From Zanthoxylum bungeanum (lineage: Eukaryota > Streptophyta > Magnoliopsida > Sapindales > Rutaceae): 64,000 bases of DNA. The notes beneath the pieces were generated by a model. That model made no database searches. It was not told the DNA's origin and worked only from the letters and a program-made list of their open reading frames with translations. The DNA lies in the NCBI GenBank assembly GCA_019454045.1, contig SKCR01007820.1, positions 124,001 to 188,000 of the forward strand. The letters are read 5' to 3'. Positions 43,802-55,496 of the stretch are shown in pieces; position 1 is the stretch's first letter, and every line of letters begins with the position of its first letter. A program made the position numbers and the translations under genes.

Positions 43802-44250
43802 ATGGATAAATCTTGGATGTCATCTGATAGAAGATGACAAGATTATAAAAATGGTGTTACGAGCTTTCTTAATTTTTCTATTGGTCACACTAGAAATTTG
43901 GATAATAGACGTTGTCCTTACATGAAATGTGGGAATGTGAATCACCAGACTGCTTCAGACAGAAAAACTCATTTATTTTCTTTGGAAACGATCAAACTTA
44001 TACAAATTGGTTTCTAGATGTTGAATAACTTATTAAAGGGGCGTCTACTAGTACAAATGCGTAGATTATAAGAGAGGCTGCTTACGGTCATGTGAAAAGT
44101 ATTATTGAGATGGTTCAAGAGGTACACGATAATTTTGAAAGCAATATCGACATGTTTCAGAAATTGCTTGGAGATGCTGAAAACCATTATATCTAGGATG
44201 GAGCAAGTTCATAAAGTTATTGTTCCCAATAACCGATATGTGGAACGGTA
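43802..44250 (+). pseudogene. CACTA transposase TNP2, N-terminal fragment
   Basis: The frame opens MDKSWMSSDRR, a typical start of the Transpos_assoc domain of plant TNP2-type transposases. It continues with NGVTSFLNFSIGHTRNLDNR and the paired-cysteine segment RCPYMKCGNVNHQTASD, then a HLFSLETIKLIQIGF-like stretch. A stop splits it after residue 11. The segment MFQKLLGDAENHYI followed by SKFIKLLFPI (about 44150-44230) matches the next conserved block. The rest is replaced by a LINE starting near 44260. Confidence 0.82.
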
Positions 44251-44272
44251 GTTTGTGCTTGTAGTAGTAGAA

Positions 44273-45115
44273 ATGGATCCTGAGGAATTAGTTGTCCTAT
44301 GTGGGGCATTATCTATCGAAGAAGGGGGAGAAAACACATCCAAACTACTAGGACATCTTGACACAGGGGGAGAATGTGTTGTCCTTTTATCAAGAAGGTA
44401 AGGTACTATCCCTTAAAATGGTCAACAGTGAAGCATCTAAAGGCACAATAAAACAAGCCTGGAAGACCATTCATGGAGTTAAAATCGAATGGTTGGCCCA
44501 CAATATTTTATTGTTCAATTTCCCTAATGAGGATAATCGAATAAGAATTACCAACTTATGGCCTTGGCATTTTGATAACTCACTTATTGTTCTTTCATCT
44601 CTTTTTGGAATAGGAGAGATGGATAAATAAAAATTTGAGTTAACAAATATATAAGTATAACCACATAACATTCCGATCATGTGCATGAATGAGAATACAT
44701 CCTAGTTTATTGGAAGTCAAATTGGGCTAGTCCAGGAGGTTGACCCAGGGCCAACTGGAAATTATGTGGGTAAGTTCATTAGAGTTATGGTCACTATCAA
44801 TAATTCAAAACCATTGAAAAAATTCATAATCTTAGAACATCAAGGAGCCGAGGAAAGAACTGTTATCCCACTTTAATATGAAATTTTTCCTGAGTTTTTC
44901 TGTAACTACTGTATGATAGGTCACAATTTTAGAGAATATGGGGACACAGAAACCAATGCAGAGGGAGGCTGTAGACATTGCATTTTTATGTATAGCCCGA
45001 TGATGATTCTCGTTTATGGGCATCACTTGAAAGTTTTGAAAGTTGTAAGGTTAAATTTCGGAAGGGAAAGAAACTTTAGGGAATTCAAGAAACTCCCAAA
45101 TCTGGCCAGACATGA
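44273..45115 (+). pseudogene. LINE (L1 type) ORF1, DUF4283 and zinc knuckle
   Basis: The frame begins MDPEELVVLCGALSIEE, the usual start of plant L1 ORF1. After a frameshift near 44390 the open stretch to 44630 (LSLKMVNSEASKGTIKQAWK and IRITNLWPWHFDNSLIVLSS) is a DUF4283 RNA-binding domain. Downstream, separated by stops, are a VGKFIRVMVTINNSKPLKKF segment and a zinc knuckle FCNYCMIGHNFREYGD whose last Cys is Tyr. The product normally coats LINE RNA. Endonuclease and reverse transcriptase do not follow; unrelated sequence starts near 45115. Confidence 0.85.
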
Positions 45116-47640
45116 GACTGTTGTCAGTAAGTGTATAGCTATTTGGCCGGACGTATATCTCAAAATATATATTCGGCCAGACATATATCGGTATGTTGCA
45201 TGCAGATAGGCGTACACGGAGTAACAGTGCACCTGCTAGTTATTCATTAAAGTAGTTGGATTATGCGAAACCACTAATGGATTTAACTCAGGATTTATTT
45301 TATATTTTGAATCTCATTAATATCATGTTGAGTAACACCTTTAAAAAGCCCGTGAAAGAAGAAAAAAAACGATGGGTGAATTGAGAGAGCAAAATAGAGA
45401 GTCCGAGAGAGAAAATACAGTGAAAGTCCCACAGAATCCTTGGAGTTCTCCCCCTTCCGACGAGCGATCCAGCAACTGTCCAACTTTCAGAGGCGTCCTA
45501 CTAGTCAAATACATATAAGGTACGACATGATGACACCCTCATCACTATTTCTACATGTTTTACAGTATTTTCCTGATTGTATGTCCGGCAGGACTTGATT
45601 CAAATCTGGCCGGACATACACAAGTCGGAAATATATCTGGCCGTATATGGTTTTTCCTTGGTATATAGGACAGAATCCCATACGAAAATTCCATAGCCGA
45701 TTACGAATGGATGGTAATATGGTCAGCACTCGGGATACAACTCCACGTACCACTGAGAAATAATCATGCTCGTCGGTTTAACAGAACTAGCTTTTATTAT
45801 TTTATGTTGATTTTTTATCTTTTATTATAATGATGCATGTTCATGTATTTGTTACACGCAGAATGTCCGACCAGACTCATTGTATATCCAGTCGGACATC
45901 TATTATGTGAAACAATACCCAGCTAGACTTCCCTGAAGCCATGTCGGTGAGACAGTTATCCTACCTATGTTTGATCACTGTCTTGTTGCTTTTATTTCTA
46001 TTCTATAGTTATTTATTTACCATTACTGATTATAAGCACATGTCTCTGCCCTATTATGGTTATATTTTACGATTAATATTCGGCTAGACTTGCACGAAGT
46101 CTGGTCGGACATCCATTTCATAAAGAATGTCTGGTCAGGCTTCTACGAAGCCAGGCCGATGAGACATGAGTTCTACCATGTTCGCTTTATTATTTTTCTT
46201 TACTATTGATCTATTTTTAGTTATTTGTTTACTGTTATGCTATTTTTGTTGCGTCATTGCTACTATTACTGTTTCATTATCGTTGTTATCTATGCATTTT
46301 TATGCAATTTCTCTCTGGTTTGCGAAACACATCCGGCCAGACATGTATCATGTTCGGTCGAACATCAATGCACAAAAAGAAGTTCAGCCAAGCTTTCCGA
46401 AACAAGGCCAATGCGATATATGTTCATTTAATTATTTTTTTTATTGCTTATTTCCAGTTCGTCTGGATGTTTCAGGAAGTTTATGTTTATTCATTTTGCC
46501 ATTGTATTGCCTTAATATCATCTGTTTGTGTCATTATTTGTCTTTAAATTGTCATTGTTTGATTCTGTATTATAAAAACAAGACTTTGCCTCTTTTGAAC
46601 CTGGATATTATAGTGGCATCAGTAAGGAATCATTATGAACCCAAAAAGGTTTAAGGTCATACCTTACGAGGAGTATAGTACGACCTTAAATCATTCCCGA
46701 TGTATTATACTGGGCGGCGGCTCCTTCATTCTCTGTGTAGTCCCTCGTGGTCTATATGTACTTTCTATGGGCTACGAGCCCAATAGTATCGTGATCGCCA
46801 ACATCATAGGCAAGTGGTAAACCTCACTTCGCTCCTACATGAGCCAATGGAGAAAGAAAGTTCAAATTTGGAGCTTGGATGAGAGCGCAATTCAGAGGGG
46901 AGGGAAATAAAAACCCTAGTTAAAAATGAGATCAAATGAGACCCTAGAGGGAAGTTCATGTTAGGGAAAATACTGCAGAGGTGCATCAGCATGCAAAATT
47001 AATTTTCAAAAATTTTTTAAATTCGGATAAATGAATCGGTATCAAATACCTCTAATTTATCTATATTTCACACATATCACATATTATTATTAAATATTAA
47101 AGTTTGATTACGCATAAAGACTTTGGACAAAATTTATGGACATACTTTCTGTGGTTACATATTAACCGCTTATCTGATCACTGAACCGACTGACCGGGAT
47201 AATCAAAAATAAGATCATATGCAGTATCGAATCAACTCAGTGCTACAGTGACACGTGTATTGTGTCAGTGGATAAATTATGATAATTTCCATAAATTATC
47301 ATTTTACCCATATTATGGAAAATTCTGAAAACACTACCGGAATGATTCCGAAAATTTCAAAAATTTTCTTATACATTATACACACTGCTACAGTACTTAT
47401 ATTACTGTAGCAATGGCCAAAAACTCATAATTTCACTAAATTATAATTTTGCTCCTAATGCGATTTTTAGGGAAATTTCCCAAAACGCTTCCGGAAGACT
47501 CCAAAAATTTTGAAAATATTTCCTATGTATTATCACACATCCGATTTCATTTACAACACTTCAATTTCATAAATCAAGCCACGACTGAATTAGTTTCACA
47601 ATTAATCAAATTCATGCAAATCCAAATTCCATAATCACCA
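45116..47640. other. Unassigned insertion inside the LINE, with (T)CGGCC(A/G)GAC repeats
   Basis: No coding domain is recognised. From 45100 to 46400 the motif GGCCAGACAT / GGCCGGACAT and its complement (TGTCCGGC, GTCTGGTCGGACAT) recur about fifteen times. Such families of short motifs occur in SIRE-like LTRs, as the ACCGGT repeats do at 48080 and 57740. AGTGGCATCAGTAAGG at about 46612 resembles a damaged tRNA-Met primer site. From 46620 to 47640 nothing is recognised. A decayed LTR insertion that removed the LINE RT is likely. Confidence 0.45.
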
Positions 47641-47682
47641 ATTTGAGAGTACACCACCACAAATCGTCTCAAGAAAATTTTT

Positions 47683-47795
47683 AGTTGTGGTCTCTGGCAA
47701 TCCCATCGAAGATTAACGTATTCTTGTCGAGAGGTATGTGAAATTGTCTGCCTACAACTAACAACTTGTTTAAAAGGAATATTTTAGCGAGTGAT
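47683..47795 (+). pseudogene. LINE zinc-finger region (zf-RVT), left part
   Basis: With frame changes the sequence reads WSLAIPSKINVFL, then NCLPTTNNLFKRNILAS up to the SIRE insertion. Joined across the insertion it continues DRCQRCGRCDESLPHAIFQC at 62137, which is the zf-RVT domain that follows RT in plant L1 elements. The last five bases, AGTGA, are the target-site duplication. Confidence 0.85.
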
Positions 47796-48159
47796 GTTAA
47801 TTTGATGATGCAACACGAGTAAAGACTTCGACGCACAACAACGAGACATTACAAAAAGATATCGAAGCACAACGGTGGTGAAGAGCGAGAATGTGATGAC
47901 TAGCAGTAAATCGAAGACAATCTTGTTTAGTCTTTTCTTAGGGCTCTAAATGTATTGTGAATTGTTTATTCAAGTACCTAAGCTCATAGGAAACATGCAC
48001 ATTCACTTATATGCATTAGGTTCATGTACAAAATGCCTTAAAACTTCAAATATGCATTTTTGGCACAAAGACCGGCATACATGTCCCTTACCGGTCCCCA
48101 TACCGGTGGGATGCTCTGTTTTGCAAGCTCTCTGGAACCGGTGCACTTTATACCGGTGT
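47796..48159 (+). mobile_element. SIRE-like 5' LTR, left part
   Basis: TGTTAATTTGATGATGCAAC and the next 200 bases match the 3' LTR at 61526, but about two dozen bases after TGTTA are missing here. The end is made of ACCGGT motifs (four between 48084 and 48158), into which the Tekay element inserted. The LTR continues at 57741. Confidence 0.9.
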
Positions 48160-50372
48160 TGTAACATTCCCAGTACGAGAATGTTACCGGCAAACAACAG
48201 ATCCCACTGTCGCCTAAGCCTCTACCACATGTACTAGGACACTTGCTTTTATCTTAATGTTATGCAATGTTTTCTGAATCACACATGCAAACTTAAATGC
48301 TTAAATAAACTTGAATGTAAGATCAGGAAATCAATTATATGCATATATACATGGCTAAGAGTATTGTAATATGTATACAACATCAATACATGTAGAATGA
48401 TACAATAAAATGACGTCTCAGAGGACTACACTCTATATGAACATAGCTCTGGAACGATGGATCCGACGACTAGTGACTGCAGTGTAACTCTCGTCTTCGA
48501 ACTGGGTCTCCAAAAATAGTACATGGCTCACCAAAAGAAGAATCCTGCAAAAGAACTGGGAAGTGGTGGGGTGAGTCCAGAGGATCTCAGTGAGTGGAGC
48601 TACAAAATAAGAAATTGAATCAGAACAATACATGAAATCATTTATACTTAAAGCATTTCTGAAAACTTTCCATGAAAACTGGTTCTTTTTCTTTTTTAAC
48701 TGGAAATCCTTTTTCTGAAACTTTTCTGAGAAAGATATCTCTGGTGCTGTAGAAAAACTTGACGCAGGGGGCGTTACGTATCGTCGTCCCCCCATACGCC
48801 TAAATGAAGCCAAAAGTACAAATCCATTACTTTGGGGCGTTATGTATCGCCGTCCCCCAAAGCATGCCACTCTTGTCCCTGAAACTGGTGGTCTTAGGGC
48901 GTTAGGTATCGCCATCCCCCAAGCCACTGAACTAGAACTGGGGGTGCGAATCTATGCTACCCTCCAAGTTCTGAAACTAGGGTCTAGGGGCGTTATGTAT
49001 CGCCGTCCCCTTAGCCCTAAACTACGTGTGTACACGGTCTTTGTCCATCAATTCCATAAGTAAGAGCTGAGGTGGGTTTTTTCCCCCATGCCTCGAAAAA
49101 CATAAAAAAATATTATTGTTAAACTTTAAAACTTTCAAATCAAGTCTCACTTAATACTTAACTGATAATTAAATAAAGCTAACGCCCTAAAACTTTAAAA
49201 ATAAGTCTAAAAAAATAACAAAAATATACAAATCAACTTTGAAAGAAAAAGCACCCACTCACAGATTTGAAGTTCGATCAAGTCCCTTTTACGTCGCTAG
49301 GGGCGAACGCGGCTCCTGATGAGTATCTATATGGAATACACTGAGTTAGAAACATCGGTTATAAAATACGGTTCGAAATCACATAAAATTCCTTAATCTA
49401 ATTGGATTAATCCTTAGAACATTTCTATTATTTAAATGAAATGTAAATAAAAAATTTAGACTCTTGGTTACGCATCGCATATTCTAAAAAAAAAATTCTG
49501 ATTTTTGGTGTCGCGTCGCGACGCCGGTCCCCTTCGTGTCACGACGCGCCTGTGCAAATCACATGCACGTCTCTGCCTTGATCACGCGTCGCGACGCGCC
49601 CGTGTTAAGCAGATGCACCTTTTGCCTCATCTGTGTCGCGACGCGAGCTTGGCGCGTCCCGACGCGACGTCGATTCCAGGGGCAGATTTCCATTTCTTCA
49701 ATAATAACCCCCAAATCTCATTTCACCCAACCACCCAAAAAATACTATATCTTCATCACTTCCTCATCATCAAATGATACATCTAATATCTCATCACCAC
49801 CCAATTCTCATAAATCCTATTAAGTGTTCCAACTAGAATGATGATACTAAAATTCTCCTAAACATTGGTTTCTCAATCAAATCACCAACAATAAACACAA
49901 GACTATCAATCAACAATATAATACTATCATCAATCCATTACCACTCAAAACATCAAGATTTGGGTCATTGATGGCTTACCTTAATTCTACCTTATTCTTT
50001 TACCTAACAATGCTCCTAGACCACATTTTCCTTCTTATTGACTTAGCTTGAATAGATTGCCTTGTTTTACTTCAAGTTTTGTGACAAGAAAAATTTCAAA
50101 ATCTCTCTCTCTTTCTCTTCCCACCTTCGTGGAAAAAGCAAGGAAACGAGAGCATTTTCCCTTTTGTTAGTTACTTAATCACTCTCTAGAAAAATCTAGT
50201 TGAGTTTGCTTGTTCGGCCTTTGGGCTTCTTTCTTTTCTTTTCTAATTTGTTGTTGGGCTTTGAAATTAATGATTGCTCATTATTCCTAAATCGATACGG
50301 GAAATTATTTACTAGCCCGGAAAAGAAAATCCCAAGCGTCACTAGCCGAATAAAATATTTGGGGTCGTTACA
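48160..50372 (-). mobile_element. 3' LTR of the Tekay-like element
   Basis: On the minus strand it starts TGTAACGACCCCAAATATTT and ends GGGAATGTTACA. It matches the 5' LTR throughout. It includes four GCGTTACGTATCGCC-type motifs (about 48767-48793, 48834-48858, 48896-48920, 48987-49010) and a GCGTCGCGACGC cluster at 49508-49670. Confidence 0.95.
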
Positions 50373-50390
50373 AATTCTCCCCCATTAAAA
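50373..50390 (-). other. Polypurine tract of the Tekay-like element
   Basis: On the minus strand AATGGGGGAGAATT abuts the TGTAACGACC start of the 3' LTR. Confidence 0.88.
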
Positions 50391-50419
50391 TGATTCATCC
50401 TCGAATCAAATGTTTAAAG

Positions 50420-50985
50420 GATAAGATGTGTACCTTCATCGGTGAAGAGTTGGGGATATTGCTTTCATGGTTTCTTCCGGTTCCCATAAAGCCTATTGTT
50501 CCTTGTGATGTTGCCAAATCACTTTGACTGAAGGAATCCACCAAGATCGTAGCTTCCTTATTTCTCTACCTACAATAGCTACTGGTTGTTCCGAATAAGA
50601 CAAATCTTGATGAATATCAATTGTCTGAGGCTCTAACACATGAGATTCATCACGCAAATACTTCTATAACATAGATACATGAAAGACCGAATGTATCATG
50701 TCCATGCTGGGTGGAAGGGCCAGTTCGTATGCTCTTCCTCTAACTCTCTGAAGTATCTGAAATGGCCCTATAAATCTAGGGCTGAGTTTACCCTTTTGCC
50801 GAATCTCATGACCCCCTTGAAAGGAGATACCTTCATAAACACAAAATACCCTACCTGAAACTCCAAATCCTTTCTCCGGTGATCTGCATAACTCTTTTGA
50901 CGACTCTGAGCTGTACTCAACCTCTCTTTGATCAGCTTTACTTTTTCTACGGCATCTTGTACTAAATCAGGTCCTAACAAATTCT
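50420..50985 (-). pseudogene. Integrase C-terminus and chromodomain-like end
   Basis: On the minus strand the segment KVKLIKERLSTAQSRQKSYA, then the DLEFQVGYFVFMKVSPFKGV block, is the GPY/F-type integrase C-terminus. After several stops, SYSEQPVAIVGREIRKL and IPSVKVIWQHHKEQ*ALWEP continue to about 50430. This last part resembles the C-terminal chromodomain of Tekay/Del chromoviruses, which in active elements directs insertion to modified histones. The stop before ALWEP truncates it. Confidence 0.8.
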
Positions 50986-51001
50986 GCTCCCCGACTTCAA
51001 A

Positions 51002-51727
51002 CTATCCAACTGGTGACCTACACTTCCGCCCATACAAAGCCTTGAATGGTGCCATTTGAATGCTTGCTTGATAACTATTATTATAAGAAAATTCTATAAG
51101 TGGCAAATACCGGTCCCAACTACCCTCAAAATCAATCACGCAAGCCCGTATCATATCTTCTAAAGTTTGTATGGTGCGCTCTGATTGACCATCAGTCTGA
51201 GGGTGAAAAGTTGTGTTAAAGCGTAATTGTGAACCCAAAGCCTCCCGAAATGATTGCCAAAATTTAGAGGTAAACTGATGACCTCGATCGAAGACAATTG
51301 AGATAGGTACTCCATGCAACGACACTACCTCATCAAAGTACAGTTTGGCATACTAGGCTGCTGTAAAGCTAGTCTTTACTGGAAGAAAATATGTTGATTT
51401 AGTCAATTTATCTACGATCACCCATATAGAATCACAGCCCTTTAAGGTACGCGGGAGCCCAACGATAAAATCCATAGTGATTTTCTCACACTTCCACTCT
51501 GGAACATCTAAACTCTGTAGCTTTCCTGCGGGTCTCTGATGTTCAGCTTTAACCTGCTGACAAGTGAGGCACTTGGTGACAAATTCAGCCACATCCTTTT
51601 TCATGCCATCCCACCAATACAGATCCTTAAGGTCGTGATACATCTTGGTGATCCCAGGATGCATGGTGTAAGATGAAGTAGGGCCTTCTCTAATATCTAG
51701 CGTTTCAACTTTATGACTGGAGGACAA
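51002..51727 (-). pseudogene. Tekay integrase zinc finger and catalytic core
   Basis: The HHCC finger is partly visible on the minus strand (YHDLKDLYWWDGMKKDVAEF and CLTCQQVKAEHQRPAG). The core follows: KITMDFIVGLP with the first Asp, [16 protein letters not shown] with the second, and [18 protein letters not shown] with the Glu. One stop near 51353 (before [10 protein letters not shown]) separates two long open stretches. All three catalytic residues are kept. Confidence 0.93.
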
Positions 51728-52025
51728 GGATTCTATTATGCTTCATGATAAGATTTTCACCGTCTAGGTAATACTCATCCTATGTACCTTGCTGTAATCG
51801 ACATCTAATCTGTTACACCTCAGGATCCGCTTCCTGTGCAATTTTGATTTCATCGACGAGGGTGGATTTAACTTGAATCTGCACAGAAAACCCTCATTGT
51901 GTCGTCACTTGAAAGTTCACTCCATCCAGCATACTACTTTGCATATGTCTGACTGGGCGCCATCGCTCAATTGGCAAATGAGCTAAACTTCCATAGACTT
52001 CTTGTTAAAGCCATCCGCGACAACA

Positions 52026-52499
52026 TTAGCTTTGCCCAGATGATACTAAATGGAGCAGTATCTTCAGATTAAGCTCATTTTGGCTCTGGATATATTTGAG
52101 GCTTTTGTGATCGGTGAAAATTTCAAACATTTCACCGTATAAGTAATGCCGCCATATCTTCAGAGTAAATACTATTGCAACCATCTCCAATTTATGGGTG
52201 GGGTAATTTTGCTCATAAGGCTTCAATTGTCTGGAAGTATAAGCAATCACTTTCCTCATTTGCATCAATACACAGCCCAAACCCACTCTAGAAGCGTCAC
52301 AGTATACTGTAAATCCTCCTGATCCTGCAGGCAGTACAAGAATAGGAGCAGTAGTCAATCGACGTTTAAGTTCCTGAAAACTCTCCTCACAAGCATCAGA
52401 CCATTCAAACTTCACGTTCTTCTGAGTTAGCCGCGTTAATGGAGCAACTATCCTGGAGAAATTCTCTGCGAACCTCTTATAATACCCCGCTAATCCCAA
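52026..52499 (-). pseudogene. Tekay RNase H
   Basis: The minus-strand frame begins [20 protein letters not shown], the RT thumb/connection, and passes through [20 protein letters not shown] (first catalytic Asp), [20 protein letters not shown] (Glu) and [16 protein letters not shown] (Asp). It loses homology at its 3' end after a frameshift near 52050. It would degrade the RNA strand during cDNA synthesis. Confidence 0.92.
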
Positions 52500-53297
52500 G
52501 AAACTATGAATCTCCGTTATGCTCTTAGGTCGATGCTAATTCTGAATAGCTTCGATCTTCCAGGAATCTACTCCAATTCCTTCCGTGGACACCACATGCC
52601 CCAATAATACCACCTTGTTAACCAAAACTCACACTCGAGAACTTAGCGTATAACTTCTGTTCTCTTAGTGCCTGTAACATCTGGTACAAGTGTTCTGCAT
52701 GTTCCTACTGCCTACGCGAGAACACCATAATATCGTCAATAAAGACTATCACGAACAGATCTAGAAAAGGTTTAAACACCTTGTTCATCAGATCCATTAA
52801 CGCTGTAGGGGCATTGGTCAAACCAAATGACATTACTAAAAATTTGTAATGCCCATATCTAGTTCGAAAAGCTGTCTTCGGGACATCACTCTCTCTAATC
52901 TTTAATTGATGATAACCCGAGCGCAGGTCAATTTTTGAGCAACACTGCACCCCTACAACTGATCAAATAGATCATCAATCTTTGGCAGTGGATATTTATT
53001 CTTGATCGTCACCTTATTCAGCTGCCGATAATCAATACATAATCGTAGGGTCCCGTCATTTTTCCTCACAAACAACACCGGAGCACTACACGGGGATACG
53101 CTGGGGTGAATGAAGCCCTTATCCAGTAAGTCTTGTAATTGCGCCTTCAACTCTCTGAGTTCTGCAGGGGCCATTCTGTATGGAGGAATCAATATAGGCT
53201 GGGTTCCTGATATAACGTCTATATAAAACTCAATCTCCCCATCCCGAGGTAATCCTGGCAACTCATCTGGAAACACATCAGGATACTCCCTCACCAC
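52500..53297 (-). pseudogene. Tekay reverse transcriptase
   Basis: The minus-strand frame starts [20 protein letters not shown] and continues [40 protein letters not shown] and [21 protein letters not shown]. After a short frameshift it reads [40 protein letters not shown] and the active site [16 protein letters not shown] is an accepted variant of YxDD. A second break at about 52705 precedes the thumb. Confidence 0.94.
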
Positions 53298-53377
53298 TGG
53301 GATCTATTCAAGAACTATATTTTCCACTCTACTATCCGTTATATAAGCCAAGTAACCATATTCTTCTTTTGGAGTAG

Positions 53378-53920
53378 CTAAAATACATGCATAGCTGATA
53401 TCAAATTGTGAGGCGTTACAGTTCTATCTCTCTGATAGACTTTTACTGGTCTATCGGGAATATGTAGCGTAATGGTCTTCTCCAGGCAATCAAGTACTAC
53501 ATAATGTTTAGCTAGCCAATCCATTTCCAGAATGACATCGAAGCCCAAAATATTCAACACTACTAAATCAGCATAAGACATGTACCCGTCAATGTCTATG
53601 GAACAATGCTTTACACTCTGCGTAGCTTCTAAGGGGTCTCCTACTGGTGTATCTATAATGATAGGGAAGTCTACAGGCTCAATGTCCTTACCCATCTGAG
53701 TCACAAAACATGGTGCCATAAAAGAATGTGTAGCACCATAATCAAATAACACCCTTACTTGTATAAAATCAATCAGTAATGTACCTGTGACCACCGTATT
53801 GGATGATTGTGCCTCCTGAGGGGTGAGGGTATACACCTTGCCCTGAACTCTGCTGGAGGAAGCCTGTCCTCGATCACCAACTGGTTGCCCCATTCCTCCT
53901 ACTGTCTGTCCTCTATTCAC
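53378..53920 (-). pseudogene. Tekay aspartic protease
   Basis: A 180-codon minus-strand frame holds VLFDYGATHSFMAP near residue 58. The family active site is DSGATHSF; here Ser is replaced by Tyr next to the catalytic Asp, probably abolishing cleavage. The downstream FDVILEMDWLAKHYVVLDC block is the conserved end of the domain, linking to RT. Confidence 0.9.
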
Positions 53921-53998
53921 TGGCCTCTGTTATCCTCCTCCTACATTTTTGTTAGGTTGTGGCTGGGGTGTAGATGGGGCGGCACTATAAGATGACAA

Positions 53999-55288
53999 CT
54001 ATTCTGCTGGCACCGAACAGTCTCTCTTCAAATGACCCATCTCGCACCGATAACAACCTCTACTCCCATATTTACAAGTCCCGGTATGAGCTCGACCACA
54101 AATAGGACACTGTGGTAGGGTTCTCCCAGGCTGGGCTACCGAGGGAGAGGAAATTGCATGAGAAGCAACACTCTGAGCCGGCCTATGGTCCTGACCCCCT
54201 TGAACTGAACCCATGTCTATGCGTGCAGTAGGCGAAGCTGACATCTGCTGCTGTCTACTAGGATTACTCTATTGTGGCCTAGTCCTCTCTTCCGATTATG
54301 CTTGTCTCTCTCTAACCCGTTCTTCAAACCGCAGGGTAGCATCTAAAACCTGGGTGTAGGTAGTGGTCTCTGTGAAATAAATGGAGCGGAACAAATAATC
54401 TCGAAGCCCATTCACAAACCTCTTCACCTTCATTTCCTCTGTATTGATCAAATGTGGAGCACAGCGAGACAATCGTGTGAACCGTATGTCATACTCAGAA
54501 ACTATCATCTGCTCGCCCTGTACCAACTGTTCAAACTCACGAGTTCTGGCATCCCTGATACTTTTCAGAAAAAATCTGGACAAAAAGGTTGCACTGAACT
54601 CAGCCCATGTCAGAGGAGGAACATCTCGTCACCGACCATCCCAGAAGGACATAAACCAATTGTTGGCGACTTCTCTTAATTGAAAACTAACTAACTATAA
54701 TGCCTTCTCCGCAGAACACCCCAAAGCTGTGCATATCCTATCTGATTCCTCAATAAAACCACAAGGATCATGGGAGGTCTCTACTCCCGAGAACGTGGGA
54801 GGATGTAGCTTCCGGAAATCATGTAACGATATCAGTAATTCTTGCCGCTGCATGACCTGAACCGTTACTGGAGGTGACTCATGTGGCACAACAGAAGGTC
54901 CAGCTCGGAATGTAGTAGGGTCTGGTATATTTAGAGAATCTACTATTTGGTGAGCCATGGATACTCATACCGGTGGTGGTGGTACATGAACGGTGGGTTC
55001 TACAGCTCTTGGCCCTGGGCCTAGTGGCTTGCGGCTGACGAGTGATCAATTGGGCTAAGGCTGCTACTGACTGCTGAATCTGTTGCAAACCCGCAAATAC
55101 TGGGTCATAATGCTGGACCATAGGCGCAGCTCTACCCTCATCCACAATACTCTCATGAACTGCCTCCACTCCTTGCCCCTTATCTGGCTCAAGGGGAGGT
55201 ACTACTGATCTCTGTCCAGATTTATGCCTTGAGGCGTCCTATCACGTCTGGGTCTACCCCTAACTCCGGTTCTTCCCATAGGTGGCAT
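53999..55288 (-). pseudogene. Tekay gag with CCHC knuckle
   Basis: The likely start is MPPMGRTGVRGRPRRDRTPQ at 55288. The frame breaks soon and resumes with VPHESPPVTVQVMQR, FRKLHPPTFSGVETSHDPCG, then SRFFLKSIRDARTREFEQLV and VKRFVNGLRDYLFRSIYF, the retrotransposon gag domain. The zinc knuckle GCYRCEMGHLKRDC lies near 54010-54060, preceded by CPICGRAHTGTC. Stops at about 54695 and 54290 divide it. Length and order are normal for a Tekay-type gag. Confidence 0.92.
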
Positions 55289-55480
55289 GGATATCTAAGA
55301 AATTAAGAGAGAAAAAAATAGTCAATTACAGATAAAAGAATTATAAGCGATTATAATGAGACAAGCCTCGAGACAAGGTTACCAGAGTAAACAGTCACTT
55401 ATATATAGTAGTACCACAGGTATACCACATATACAAGCCACTGCTACTCTCTTACTACAGTCACTGATTCCCTAGACCAT

Positions 55481-55492
55481 GCTCTGATACCA
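55481..55492 (-). other. Primer-binding site, initiator tRNA-Met (Tekay)
   Basis: TGGTATCAGAGC on the minus strand, four bases from the 5' LTR end at 55497. Confidence 0.95.
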
Positions 55493-55496
55493 TCTT

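Noticed and set aside
46166..46654. 162-codon frame with hydrophobic Cys-rich stretches, membrane-protein-like
   Set aside because: T-rich DNA in an LTR-like motif region gives hydrophobic codons. No start context, domain or second copy supports a gene.
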